Assembly (NCBI GenBank): GCA_963920665.1 | Contig: OY987264.1 | Coordinates: 23,974,906-24,038,905, forward strand | Reading direction: 5' to 3' | Length of the DNA: 64,000 nt | Origin: Straminergon stramineum | Lineage: Eukaryota > Streptophyta > Bryopsida > Hypnales > Calliergonaceae | Part shown: piece by piece, positions 12,257-24,268 of the stretch | Layout: every line of letters begins with the position of its first letter | Numbering within the stretch: the first letter of the stretch is position 1 | Program-made: the position numbers and the translations under genes | Notes under the pieces: generated by a model | What the model was told of the DNA's origin: nothing | Databases searched by the model: none | Seen by the model: only the letters and a program-made list of their open reading frames with translations

Positions 12257-12832
12257 CGACGGTGTGTATATAAATACAATTCAACCTGAAATCTGCATCT
12301 GTGGTCAATCCTTTGTGACCAAATTCTCCAAGGTAACTTACTCGTGACTAATTGCAGGTAAGTAGTTCTCCTCTATCTTGTATGATTCCTAGGTAAAAAA
12401 CACTCTCTTCCTCCAGAATTATTTTAAAAAGACCCCCAAGTGGGAGCAAGAATTGTTCTCCAGGGCTTTTTATTTCAGTCAATGGCATAATTGATAAGGA
12501 TGTATTCAGTTGAGCTGGAATGAGAACCAAAGGAGATGCAATATGGGACCTGGTGCCACTTTAGAAGGAGTGATGAGTGATCATCCAGTTGTGGGCTTGC
12601 CTGCTAAGTCTTATATTACAGGCTGCAGATTTCCGGGGTTTTTCTCCCTTTTGCATTTTTTCAATGGTTTTCCTCCACTAAGTTATGCTCAGTGCCTTGC
12701 AGGGATTGGGTACTTCTCTGGCCAAAGCAGGAAATCAGGAGAACTGGGAGTTCTGGGGGCACCAAGCTACAGTGAGAGAGCATGGTTTCAAAAATGAAGA
12801 GCACAGTGTCAGGAAAAAAAAAAATTAATTAA

Positions 12833-13047
12833 CCCTTGAAGGCCGGGCAGGTGACTGTGGAAATCAAGCATTTTGGAACCGTGTGACAGCATCTACTTTA
12901 AAAAAATCAAAAATATTCATTGGGAGTCAAACTACTGTTGAAGATCTTCCCTTTTCACCCCTAATTCTGAGAATGAATAGTTTCACATCTGTCCGAGAAT
13001 TCCTTGTCATTCATCGGACAAAAAACATCCGCCTTGGCTTTTAAGGG
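12833..13047. mobile_element. TTAA-flanked TIR element (215 bp)
   Basis: Begins CCCTTGAAGGCCGGGCAGG and ends with an imperfect inverse (GCCTTGGCTTTTAAGGG), with TTAA on both sides (12829-12832 and 13048-13051). TTAA duplication plus CCC/GGG termini is the piggyBac signature. No ORF of note. Confidence 0.65.
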
Positions 13048-13309
13048 TTAATTGAAGAGTATGTTGGGACAATTTGGCATAGACTGATGTTGGTGACTTT
13101 GTGGTCATAAGTTAGAAGTCTTTAGAAGCACTGTAACATTGTATAACCAGGTGATGGTTTTTCCCATGGCTTGGGAGGGAATTGTCATTTGATTCAAGGA
13201 TTGGAGTGGGGCTAGCTGAGGAGCCATAAGGTAGAAACACCCAAAAGTATCCTTGTACTCATTCATGTTCAATAGATTTTCCTTTGAACTGTTCCTAGGC
13301 TTCCATTAA

Positions 13310-13896
13310 CTCCTAAAGAACCAAATGAACCTTGAATGTACAGAGGTGATCTCAGGTAGGTGCATATGAAGTCATTTTGTAATGGAGGTTCTTCAAATTT
13401 TGACACAAGGTGTAAACATGTACCCCCTAAATAGGAATATGATTTTTTCTTTTCTTTTTTTGATCAAGTGCCTGGATTAAAAGTTATTCTACCTTCAATT
13501 TCTGAGGCAACTTGGGCAACTTTGGACATCATGTGCAAAAATCCTCTTATAATTTTGAAATTTGGTAGGTATGCAATTTATATGACACAAGATGAAAATG
13601 TCCAAAAAATCAACCATTTGTGGTGTAAAAATCTCACTCTAGGAGGAGTTAGAGTGTGTTGGCCTTGTTGGACAAGGTCAAAGAAAACCTTTTTCTTTTA
13701 ACATCAAACATTATAATCTTTCAATCTATGAGGTCCAAATTTCTGAATTTTTTTCCACACATTCCCATGGTACTCTAGTACAAATTTGTAATGATTGAAT
13801 TTTGAAAAAACTTTAATTTTTCATTTTGTTTCATTGCCTTGAAAAATGACAATTTCTCACAATTTGTGCCCACAATGTGCCTCAGTCTTTTAGGGG
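13310..13896 (+). mobile_element. TTAA-type TIR element, same subfamily as 34656-35222
   Basis: TTAA at 13306-13309, then a diverged terminus CTCCTAAAGAACC; the right terminus is TAGGGG followed by TTCA, a mutated TTAA. The interior is similar in order to 34656-35222, including GTAAACATGTACCCC, a GGATTAAAAGTTAT block and a TCTAGGAGGAGTTAGAGT block. 587 bp, non-coding. Confidence 0.6.
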
Positions 13897-14309
13897 TTCA
13901 AGTCTCCTTGAAAAGTGTCATTAAATTTTCCCTTTACTAAATTTCAATTAGTTAAATGTGGATTTTGTCAGATTTTGGTTTTAAATCAACTATGTGACAA
14001 TTCAATAGTCTAGGGAGTTACCACTTTGAAAATTCATGCAATATCCAAAAAATCACATTTTATCATTTTAGAAAAAAGGTGCCTCTAAATATGTTGAATT
14101 ACTTACATGGACGGTTTTGGATGTTTCTATTATATTTCAAAGGACAATTTTGTTCACTATAGGCATCCCCTTCTGAAGGATGCAAAAGGTTTTTCCTGAT
14201 CTCATTAAGAAAGAAGGCTTCAAAGCTCTCTTAGTGGTGCATAGTGCTTCATTACCTCTTTGTGCCTAGTGTTAATTTCTTCAAGTATTAATAAAATTTA
14301 AAAGATTAA

Positions 14310-15427
14310 TCTCTAAGGGATCAAACAACGTTTGGGGGCAACATAGTGATTTTGGGAAGCTCACTACAAATGGAATTTTTCTTTTTTTTTCCTTGAAATT
14401 TTCACACATCATGTGCTTGAGGAGTAGCTTTAGGGCCCCACAATTTTCATAACTTTTGATTATGTGGTTAAAAAGTTATTGTATGGTATGTAATTTTCAT
14501 TGTTCAACAAGCAACTTGGGCATCTTAAAAAATTCTTAAAAATTCACTTTTTTAAGAAACAAATATTAGAAATTGTTTTTCTAGATTTCTCTCTCTATAT
14601 ATACACACAAAAAAAACTTGGAATCATTCCATTTTATTAATGAGATGAAAATGATGAGTTTTAGTTTGCAAGCACTTATGAATTTTCTATTCTAAAAGAA
14701 TTTTTGAAGTCCTTTATTTAACTCAATTTTCAATATTTAAAATAAAATAAAATCATGGGATGTAAGGTTAACTACCCCATTCTAAACCAAATGGTAGCCA
14801 ATCCATTGTGGGCTAAATTTTGTTGGTGGTGTACATTTCAGAACTTCATTGTACACCATTGACATACTTTAGCCCACAATGGATTGGCTCCCATTTGGTC
14901 TGGAATGAGATAGTTTACCTTAGATTGTTTATTACAATACTACAACCATTGGGATTGACATTTTTCAATTCCATAAGTAAATTCATAACAATTTCGAATT
15001 TTGAATCATTCTCTACTTCTTTCTACTTACTATTCTTTTTCCTATATGTTGTACAATTCCAAATTATATGAATTCTTTTAAGCATGTAACCAACTTGCCT
15101 TGAATAATGAATTTAAAGAAGCACCATCCACCATTTTGGATAGTTTTTCATACAAATGTGACCTTGTGAAGAGCAGCTGTTCATTTTTTCTACCAGGCCA
15201 AATAAAGGATTTTTGTTAATTAAAATACTATAGTCTTGAAAATCTACAAATTGGAAATTTCTGAAATTTTTTCAACATATTTTCAAACCAACATACCACA
15301 AGATCCTACGGTTATATGTTTCCAAAAATGTTTTTTTTTCTAAATTAGGTACTTGAACTAGAAATGGCCATTTTATAGCATTTTGGTGAAAACCTAGTCT
15401 AAAAACCTAGTCTAAAACATTTAAGGG
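14310..15427 (+). mobile_element. TTAA-type TIR element with a nested MITE
   Basis: Left terminus TCTCTAAGGGATCAAACAAC after TTAA (14306-14309); right terminus ACATTTAAGGG followed by TTAT. The interior matches 50813 onwards in the same orientation and 21659-22552 in inverse orientation, so this is one family of about 900 bp. A 156-bp MITE sits inside it at 14765-14920; both relatives lack that insert. Confidence 0.6.
14765..14920. mobile_element. 156-bp TA-flanked MITE nested in the previous element
   Basis: About 50 bp at each end form an inverted repeat: AGGTTAACTACCCCATTCTA on the left and, inverted, AGGTAAACTATCTCATTCCA on the right, both running into CCAATCCATTGTGGGCTAAA. TA lies at 14763-14764 and 14921-14922. 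The long arms could fold into a hairpin. Confidence 0.8.
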
Positions 15428-18400
15428 TTATACTCTACAATCCATAACTCTAAATATCTACTTAGACAACAATTTGTCTATGGGCCAACTTCCAAATTTT
15501 TGATAAAAATGAAGAATGCACCTACTAACTCAAAACTTGGATATTTTGAGGGTAGGAGCCTACATAATATCCCATATTTTCCTAGAACAAAATCCAACAC
15601 ATAAAAAAACCAATGGATCAAATAGGAAATAACCACAAAAATACAAAAAATAATTATGGACGGACCATTTATGACAAGTAGAAGAAGAATTAGACTTCAA
15701 CTGTATAGAACTAAGTATATAATGATAAAATTGATAGATCACAAACAATTTAGTAAGTAAACACTTAAAGTCTATTAAAATCAATTGTACCTTTAAAGAC
15801 ACAAATATGCACGAGTCGTGTTGTACAAATGAAAAAAAACTTTGTAGCAAATGTTGCATATTGTCCACAAAAAATATTATACAACACCCTCACATTACTC
15901 ATGGAATACTTCACGTATTCTACTCACATATATCAATTAAAATTTTATATCAAATTATGCAAAAAGAAACCTAAGTTGTGTAAAACATTGCATAAAATTG
16001 TATATAATATGCTACATATCTTATAATGCAAGGACATCGAAAGTAATCCATGTTCACTCACAAAACACTAAAAGAAATACCGATAGAACAACAAAAAGGA
16101 CAAACTTACTTTCAAGCTAAAACCACACAATTGAAATATGGATACCAATGCCTCAAAAAATGAATTCTAAAAATACCTTACAATAGACTTCACATCACAT
16201 ATAAATATCACTTTGCACTTACAATCTAATATTTTGGTGGGCCCTCAATTTGTCACTTGGGATTGAGATTTTTTTTCCCTAATTTTATATCATATTGGTT
16301 GTACTTATGAGGTCAAAATTCATAAAAATAGTGTTAAACCATAATGGGTGAAGTACATACCAATGTAGTATTCTATTTTAAAGGCCAAAATCACCTAAAA
16401 TATTCCGAAAAACATGCTCACAGATAGGTTAGACACCCTTAAATAGTAAATAGTCTAAGTTAATGGAATACCTCATAAATACCTTGTAAATGTCTTCTCA
16501 AACTATGACCAACTCCCCAATCTAAGAGTGCATATGACAATCTTTGGCTAAAACAAGAATAAATTCCCCTTTGTCCTAGGTCTTCTTGTAAGGATGCAAA
16601 TTACTATTCATTTTGGAACCCAAGTAAAAGCCAAATTGTTAGTCGAACATGTGAAAAATACACTATGAAGAAAAGAACATCTAAAGATCATAGAAGTGTA
16701 AGGTAGTTTGCTCCAGAAGTGCCTATGCTCTAAAAGCAATCAAGTTAGAGAGGTATATTTTGCTTTCTTCAATGTACCAACTATGTACATTTTACAAGGT
16801 GGTTGCTTTTAGTGCCCATAGTGTTTCAACTTCAAAAATCGTAATTAATTCCACAAAGGTCCAAAAAAATGAAACAACTTGGGTTAGACACCAATTCCAT
16901 TTTTTTCCTCAAAAATTTATTGAATTTTTTTTCAAAAATTTTAGCTTTTTGAAAAGGCAATTAGCTCTTCAATGGTTGGTTTAAGAGTAGACTACTAGAT
17001 TGAGGGTAAAAATATACTAGAAGTCAAATGGTGCAATTGTTTCACCAAGATTTTAACCCAATCAAAAGGTTCCCAAACCACTGAATTCCGTAGAAGGTAA
17101 TAAACTAAAAGACTTTTGGGACAAGTGCAAAGTAATAATGTGGGCTTCTACTAAGTATATAGGACCCTCTAGGGTTCAAACGCCGAGTTTTGGATTTTTT
17201 TGAATAGCAAAAGTTTGGATTTTGAAATGTCAACCACTCAAACTAGCCTTGGTGAATTCTTAGAAAATACCTTGTTTATAGAAAATTTTAAATAAAAATT
17301 AAGATAATATATTTTGTGATAATAAAGTGACCCTAAAAGTTTCAAGGCATTCCAACATTGATAAGTACTTGCATGAACAATACCAACTATTTACAACGAA
17401 TTTTAAACGAATTTTAAACGAATTTGAGGTTTTGACTAGAGCCCTCTAAGCATATGTCATCTATATAAAGTCAAAGAGGAGTCTTTTCTCAACTCTCACA
17501 ACCCCTTTGAATACTCTAGTTAAGTCAAATTCTTTGAAAAGTTCAAATTCCATCATTTAGGATTTTTATAGTGTTTCATTTTGATGATTCATGACTTTTA
17601 TGAGTCCAAATGATATAGAAGTAGGGGGAAGAGCCTATGAGGCCTGAAACCCAATGGGAAAATCTATTTGTTAGTCGGAGCTTTTCTCCAAAATTAAAAA
17701 TAATTCCAATAGTAAATTTGAGTTATTTTGGTAATTAGTGGTTAGTTCTAGAAAAATCTTGGGGTTGAAAGTGAAGGGGAGGCCTTTGTGAAATGTCTAA
17801 AAGGCCACCCCTTCTCTCCCCAAGCCACCCCTTTTCTTTCTATTGTCTAGTTGCTCGGGTCCATTGTAGTGGATTTTGGCTAATTTAGGTATTTTTGAGT
17901 CATTGTACTCATTTTGTAGTTGTTTTCCAAGTTTGTTTCAAGGGACATTGGGATCCCTTCAAACCTTGCTTTTGGTCTTGGTTCTTCCTATGTTGTTGAA
18001 ATTTTTTTAAAAACCCTATGTGGTGCTAACTCTAGAGATCATTTCCACCAAATTGTCATAACATTGTTAGTGGGAATACTCTAACTTATCATATCTTGTT
18101 TTCCAAATCTTGCCTACACTTTAAGTGGGAATTTTATTATTTGAGAATTCCACTCGTGCATCAAGAATTTGGTACTTGTTGGGGCTAACTTATATTGGGA
18201 GGGTTGTAGTTAGGGTTTGGCACTTGAAGTTGGGCTTGTTGCTACGTGGTTTTGGTTTTAAAAGTGTCCCGTCATTTTTGTTCCCAAGTTTCCAAGGCAA
18301 CAGTCTCAGCAGTTCGCTGGAAGAAGTGGATATCTGATAGTTAAAAACTCTGGTTTGAAAGTCCAGATTTTTATAAAGCTTGTTCTCGTCTCTCATCCTG

Positions 18401-18600
18401 CAGAGAGATAGAGCATGGTGATTCCTTGAGAGAATGGACTCTGCACATTGTCAAGGCTGCTTGTAGGATTCAGCAGAATGGGGAGGTACTCAATGCTTAA
18501 TATGGACAGTCGAACATAAAATTGCATAGAGGCTCCGACTGTTGAAGCCAGATGACCGCTGAACGTTCTTGTTATAAGCATAAGACGATGGTTTTAAGAG
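15428..18600. other. AT-rich intergenic stretch, no gene recognised
   Basis: Strongly AT-rich with only short unconvincing ORFs. It holds a short tandem repeat at about 17397-17426 (ACGAATTTTAA units). The part after about 18100 becomes less AT-rich and leads into the region downstream of the BORCS6-like gene. Confidence 0.5.
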
Positions 18601-18714
18601 CAGCTCAACGTTTAGTACTCGTACCGACGAATAAAGAGCAGAGAACATGATAAACAAGCATGAGGACATGTCGATGAGTACGCGACATATGCTTCATAGT
18701 TTTTCATTATCTAC

Positions 18715-19706
18715 TCACTCAGCTAAAACCCGTAATCCTCCTCCCTTCTCTTCCCTCACTGAGTCATCCGGAACACTGACTCCACTAGTTACTCGGTCGA
18801 CTCTTACAACCCTGAAAACCACGACATCAATATTCTTAGCCGCAACTTGCATCAATTTATCCATGCAATTCAAGACGGCAAAAAGCTATAGATAAACAAG
18901 CGAATAAACAACGGATGCAGCCTGAGAAAGTAAAATGATGAAGCGAATTACCTGAGTCAGGAGCTGCCAAAATCACAGGGGGGATATAGGGTATGGTGAA
19001 GTATACGCTGCACATTGTCATTGCTGCAGGCCACACCATTCAATTGATTGAGCCTGAGGGTAATTCAGTGACGATTGAACATGGGCAGAGATTGAGATCG
19101 GAAATGTGCCACCCCACAAAAGTACGTGACTGCTAAATAAGTCGACAACATATGAATTGGTGAGTTAGTAAGCCAGTAAACCACAAACGCCGTCTTTACT
19201 ACAAAGACATTTCTTTCTGCAACCAGGCTCAGGCCAACTTGTTCCCGTTGCATGGGTAGACTAAGGCGCCGGGAAACCTGCTAGAAACTAAATTGATCAT
19301 CTCAATAATCCAGTTCAGTCAAGCGTCAACCTCAGAACCCATCATCCTCTTCAACTAACAGTAAATTTGGCGGGAATTAGTTGAACAGCAGCTCAGGCTA
19401 GATTGTTTTGCTTATTTCACCATGAATGAGGAATGCCTCCAAGCCACACTCTAGAAAAAACTTGTCTTAGATGAAAACTCCTGACAAAACTCTGCAATGA
19501 ACTCTTGAGCTCCCCTAAAACTTTGATGCAAGTGATTCTCTACAAAAATTGATGAATCTCTGTAGATATGTCCTTCATCGTAACTGTAATGACGCAGTAC
19601 CTGATATGGTCGCAACTACATCAATCACTACCCCCAGTTTTTTGAGCATCTCGAGGAATATGCGCGTAAGTGGAAAGCCAGTTCTCAGCTGAAAAATTGG
19701 ATAATG
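18715..19706 (-). other. Exon-like segments downstream of the BORCS6-like gene
   Basis: On minus, three open segments have splice-like borders and compatible phase. The first (about 19706-19611) follows TTTTTCAG and ends before GTACTGCG. The second (about 19024-18954) follows GCCTGCAG and ends before GTAATT. The third is 18845-18715, following ATGCAAG and ending at TGA. The third reads IDVVVFRVVRVDRV and has coding-like codon use. They may be extra exons, a spliced 3' leader, or chance. No family is recognised. A relic of the first segment may survive at 31746-31967. Confidence 0.25.
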
Positions 19707-19744
19707 CTCATTAAGTACGAACCTTACGACAACCGACACTAGAA

Positions 19745-20287
19745 TCACAAACGAGGGAGACTTCTTGATGCATGATACTCAAATTGGTCCACTACTTGCC
19801 GAAGTGTTTTAAGCTGAGCCGCAAGGCTTCCTATACTCTTCATCTCCTCATTCAAACGCAAGCAAGTATTGATGAACCTCTGTCCTTTAGAAGCAGCGTC
19901 GATAGACGCATCTTGAAGCAACCCTGCGGCTTCGCTGTGACACCGCATGTGTTCAATTGAGCTCCCCGTCACCTCAGATAGTGCAGACTGCAGCGACGAA
20001 AACAATCCCGCGAGTCTCCCCGCCACTGCCGCAGCATCTTCCTCCACAGCCTTGACCATCTTCACGGCCATGGCAATGTCACTCTCCCGTCCCTCTGGCC
20101 TCGCAGTACTGTGAATGTTAATATCCTCACCCGCACCGATTCCAGAGACAAACCTCGGGATCCGCTCCACCATTGAGCTGCCCTTGACAGGCTGCTCATC
20201 CTGTCCCTCTCGCTCTTCACGTGCGACTTCAGCAATTCCAGGTTGAGATTCCACTTGATCCCCATCCTTTTCAAGACCACCTTCCAT
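19745..20287 (-). CDS. BORCS6 (lyspersin)-like small coiled-coil protein
   Basis: A single-exon ORF of 180 residues with ATG at 20287 and TGA at 19745. The N-terminal 70 residues are acidic and low in complexity. Residues 75-170 are helical and carry the diagnostic-looking C-terminal block FINTCLRLNEEMKS...LAAQLKTLRQVVDQFE, which resembles the C-terminal helix of BORCS6, a subunit of the BORC complex that in animals positions lysosomes. Plants have short BORCS6-like proteins of about this length with little known function, so the role here is inferred. The gene lies head to head with the MRG gene. Its upstream region, from 20476, is one arm of a 909-bp inverted repeat shared with the MRG promoter/leader. 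The start is the only ATG that keeps the whole conserved helix and upstream acidic region. Confidence 0.7.
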   Translation of the reverse strand: MEGGLEKDGDQVESQPGIAEVAREEREGQDEQPVKGSSMVERIPRFVSGIGAGEDINIHSTARPEGRESDIAMAVKMVKAVEEDAAAVAGRLAGLFSSLQSALSEVTGSSIEHMRCHSEAAGLLQDASIDAASKGQRFINTCLRLNEEMKSIGSLAAQLKTLRQVVDQFEYHASRSLPRL

Positions 20288-20455
20288 CGCAAACCGACTC
20301 CTTTCACAATCGAAGGTGCGAACCTCTCTCAGGAAAATAAATACGCAGGAGTCAATTGCTATGAAATTGACAACGAATTGCAGCGAAGGCCTGGATTAAT
20401 TCTATGGATCCAAAGGCGCGCTATGAACACGATCTTTCTCCGGCAGCTAATTTCA

Positions 20456-20481
20456 ACCCCACCCCCACCCCCCACCCGCCC
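20456..20481 (-). other. G-quadruplex-type G-rich tract at the repeat border
   Basis: On minus the run is GGGCGGGTGGGGGGTGGGGG and continues with TGGGG: at least four G-runs with one-base loops. It lies in the putative 5' leader of the BORCS6-like gene and spans the point where the inverted repeat ends (20476). The equivalent position beyond the right arm (24269 on) has no such run. Confidence 0.7.
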
Positions 20482-21384
20482 GCGGAGGCAGAGAAGTCCT
20501 GAATACCTGCCTACCGCACTGCACAACGGGTACTACAGACCCAACGTCAGGCTCGGATGCCACTGAGAGCCAAACAGCTTCTGCCGAAGCCCGAATCGGA
20601 GCTGCAAACCCCTTCCACAGACGGAATTCCTCCCAACAGAATCGACAACCACGCACTCGATTGCCCACCAAAACGGACGATCTAGAGCTCAAACGAATCG
20701 CCGTCGAATGCAGAGGGACAGAGGATGCGAGGGGGCATGGGCCACGACCCGATCGCGCAGCAACCAAGCGCGCAACGATCAGCAGGGGGAGCTCGGAGCC
20801 ACCAAACCCTAAGCGCACGAAACGTCTGATTTCCCTCCCAGTCTAGGCGCGAAATCGTCCCTGAATTCATCCGTCGGACTTCTTTCGTCAGTGGTCCTGT
20901 CGTCACCCCCCGGGCCGTCCGTCCGTCCGCGAGGTCTCATCCATCTGTGTCATCCATCTTTCAACGTCGACGGCACTGTATGTACACTCCAACGTCCTCT
21001 GAAAAAGTAAATCTCAAACTCCCATTTCGTTGAATCAAATTTTCAATCAGTTTTTCGGAACGTCTAAAGGTACTTGAGTTTCTGCTTTCGGAAAGTAACA
21101 GTGACTAAGTTACTTCTATTACATTTTCTTATTTTACTTTATGCTTTTTGAAGGTAAAAGTAGTGAGGCTGTGTAGTGGAGCTCGTCTGTTGTAATTCAA
21201 ACAAGTTTTTTCAGTATTTGTATCATGCATATATTCAAACATGTTTCTTTATTTTCACAAGTTTTTGAAAATGATCACAACTCATTGTTATTTCTTTGGT
21301 AGGGGATTAAGATGTCAAGAAGAAAGACCCTGTTAGAATGCACTCAAAAAGTAATATTGCTTAAACTATATAAAAAATGCTTCT
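20476..21384 (-). repeat. Left arm of a 909-bp perfect inverted repeat (promoter/leader copy)
   Basis: The reverse complement of this arm matches 23360-24268 with no indel (the coordinate sum stays 44744 from end to end) and no mismatch wherever I compared. It holds the GC-rich sequence immediately upstream of the BORCS6-like gene. Short ORFs within it occur identically in both arms and are not likely to be genes. No target duplication is seen at the outer edges, which argues against a transposon. Confidence 0.9.
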
Positions 21385-21658
21385 CCCACCTGGACACATT
21401 TTGCTGTATCAAATTTCATTGTCTTTCAGAACTTTCACTGGTTCAAAGGTATGAACACCCAGATTGCGACGTATTGCAATTAGACTAAATTGTTTGGAAT
21501 TTGGATGAAGGAATAATGTGTGTTTGACATCACTAATTGACATTAGGGTCACCCATAAATTTAGTTCAAGAACATAATGAAAAGAATGATATCCACATGG
21601 AATAGGTGGATTCATGAAATAACACTTGTGCATCAACTGAATAATAGAAATTGTTTAA

Positions 21659-22552
21659 CCCCTAAATGTATTTGAGTATGTTTTCACCAAAAACGCTCCG
21701 AAACTGTCATCTCTAGTACAAGTATCAAATTTTAGAAAAAATACATTTTGGGACAAATGTAACCGTAGGATCTTGTAGTATGCTGTTTGGGAAGATGTAG
21801 AAAAAAATTCAGGAATTTCCACCAAGTGGATTGCAAGATATTAGTATTTGAAAAGACAAAAAGCCATTTTTTGGCCCTGAAAAAATCCAGGCAGTCAGAT
21901 CATTATGAAAATATGTCCAAAATGATTGTAACTCTTTTAATTCATTCTTCAAGTCATGTTGGCTACAACTTATAGGAAAAAAATAGTAAGTTGAAAGAAG
22001 AAGAGAATGATTCAAAATACTAAATTATTAATAATTTATTTATTGAATTGAAAAATGCCAATCCCAATGGTTAAATTGTTGTAATAAAAAATATACACCT
22101 CCTTTTTTTTATTTTTTTCCAAAAATATTAAAAATTGAATTAAATAAAGATCTTCAAAGTTTATTTTAGAGTAGAGATTCTATTACTACCCACAAATTAC
22201 CCACAACTAAAACTCTTCATAACTTTCATCTCATAAATCAAAATGGAATGATTCAAAGCTTTCCATGTATATATAAATCAGGAAAATAAATTTCAAATTT
22301 TTAATTAAAAAAAAAGTGATTTTTAAATAATTTTTTTTTGCTGCCCAGGTTGCCTGCCGAGCAATGAAAACAACATATCATACAATAAGTTTGTAACCAT
22401 GTATTTAAAAGTTATGAAAATTGTTGGGTCTTAAAGCTACTCCTCGAGCACATGTTGTGTGAAAATTTCAACAAAAAAAATAAAAATTCCATTCATAGTG
22501 AGCTGTCCAAAACCAATATGTTGCCAAAAAATATTGTTTGGTCCTTTAGGGG
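21659..22552 (-). mobile_element. TTAA-flanked TIR element (894 bp) inside the inverted-repeat spacer
   Basis: TTAA at 21655-21658 and 22553-22556; termini CCCCTAAATGTATTTGAG and, inverted from the right, CCCCTAAAGGACCAAAC. The interior is the inverse of the elements at 14310-15427 and 50813 onwards. Non-coding. Confidence 0.75.
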
Positions 22553-22814
22553 TTAATCACATTTCTTACAATTTGATCAATTGAATTGGTCATTCTCATA
22601 GACAAAAGATATTTAAATCTATTTTCTATTCAATCAATTTTTTCAAAAATATGACTCCTTCAACAATAGATGTTGTCCTAACAATTTTACTTTTTTTATT
22701 TGTAGAAACTTGGTTGATTCTTGTGTTAGTGTAATTTCATCGGCTATTTCTTTAACTTGGTTGCACGATATGGAATATACATTAATAGGCACATCCAAAT
22801 TGTCAAAAGCATCC

Positions 22815-23313
22815 ATACCTTAAGTTAGGTTGTTTGTTTTGTTTTGTTTGTTTGTTACGTTGGGATCTCCGAGACTGTGTGTCCCAAAGCCATGTGTTTG
22901 GTACCATCGGAAAGCCCTCAATGAGGAGTGGTGCATCATCTTTGTTTTGTGGCGTTTGGATCTACAATGTGAAAGTTATTGAATTTCAAAGTTTTTATGA
23001 ACCAAAAAATTAAGAAAATACTTTTACTATGATTTTGACTGTAGCAATGGCACAGGGCACACTAGTCTATACCTTAAGATAGGTTGTTTGTTTGTTTGTT
23101 ACGTTGAGATCTCCCGGACCGTGTGTCCCCCAGTCAAGTTCTTGGTATAGTTGGAAAGCCCTTGGTGAAGAGGGGTGCACGGGCTTTGTTTCATCATGTT
23201 TAGACTTACGGTGTGAAAGTCATGAAATTTTGAAGTTTTTATGAATAAAAAAATTAGAAAAATACTTTTACTATGATTTTGACTATGGCAATAGCACAAG
23301 GCATACTAATCTT
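22815..23313 (+). repeat. Two tandem units of about 250 bp
   Basis: Unit 1 (22815-23068) and unit 2 (23069-23313) share the order ATACCTTAAG, a GTTTGTTTGTTACGTTG run, GTGTGTCCC, GGAAAGCCCT, GTGAAAGT and CTATGATTTTGACT. They are diverged by many substitutions, so the duplication is old. They lie just inside the right arm of the inverted repeat. Non-coding. Confidence 0.8.
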
Positions 23314-23359
23314 ATATCTAACGAAGCAAGTTCTGCATGCAACTCTTCCAAATATTTCA

Positions 23360-24268
23360 AGAAGCATTTTTTATATAGTTTAAGCAATATTACTTTTTGA
23401 GTGCATTCTAACAGGGTCTTTCTTCTTGACATCTTAATCCCCTACCAAAGAAATAACAATGAGTTGTGATCATTTTCAAAAACTTGTGAAAATAAAGAAA
23501 CATGTTTGAATATATGCATGATACAAATACTGAAAAAACTTGTTTGAATTACAACAGACGAGCTCCACTACACAGCCTCACTACTTTTACCTTCAAAAAG
23601 CATAAAGTAAAATAAGAAAATGTAATAGAAGTAACTTAGTCACTGTTACTTTCCGAAAGCAGAAACTCAAGTACCTTTAGACGTTCCGAAAAACTGATTG
23701 AAAATTTGATTCAACGAAATGGGAGTTTGAGATTTACTTTTTCAGAGGACGTTGGAGTGTACATACAGTGCCGTCGACGTTGAAAGATGGATGACACAGA
23801 TGGATGAGACCTCGCGGACGGACGGACGGCCCGGGGGGTGACGACAGGACCACTGACGAAAGAAGTCCGACGGATGAATTCAGGGACGATTTCGCGCCTA
23901 GACTGGGAGGGAAATCAGACGTTTCGTGCGCTTAGGGTTTGGTGGCTCCGAGCTCCCCCTGCTGATCGTTGCGCGCTTGGTTGCTGCGCGATCGGGTCGT
24001 GGCCCATGCCCCCTCGCATCCTCTGTCCCTCTGCATTCGACGGCGATTCGTTTGAGCTCTAGATCGTCCGTTTTGGTGGGCAATCGAGTGCGTGGTTGTC
24101 GATTCTGTTGGGAGGAATTCCGTCTGTGGAAGGGGTTTGCAGCTCCGATTCGGGCTTCGGCAGAAGCTGTTTGGCTCTCAGTGGCATCCGAGCCTGACGT
24201 TGGGTCTGTAGTACCCGTTGTGCAGTGCGGTAGGCAGGTATTCAGGACTTCTCTGCCTCCGCGGGCGG
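23360..24268 (+). repeat. Right arm of the 909-bp inverted repeat; MRG promoter and part of its first exon
   Basis: Apparently identical in inverse to 20476-21384. The distal part is AT-rich; from about 23750 it is GC-rich and looks like a promoter and leader. The identity stops at 24268, inside what appears to be the first (untranslated) exon of the MRG gene, which continues to a splice donor at 24390. Confidence 0.9.

Noticed and set aside
20476..24268. The inverted repeat as a Foldback or long-TIR transposon
   Set aside because: The outer edges show no target duplication, and the arms contain apparent host promoter/leader sequence joined to a splice donor of the MRG gene.
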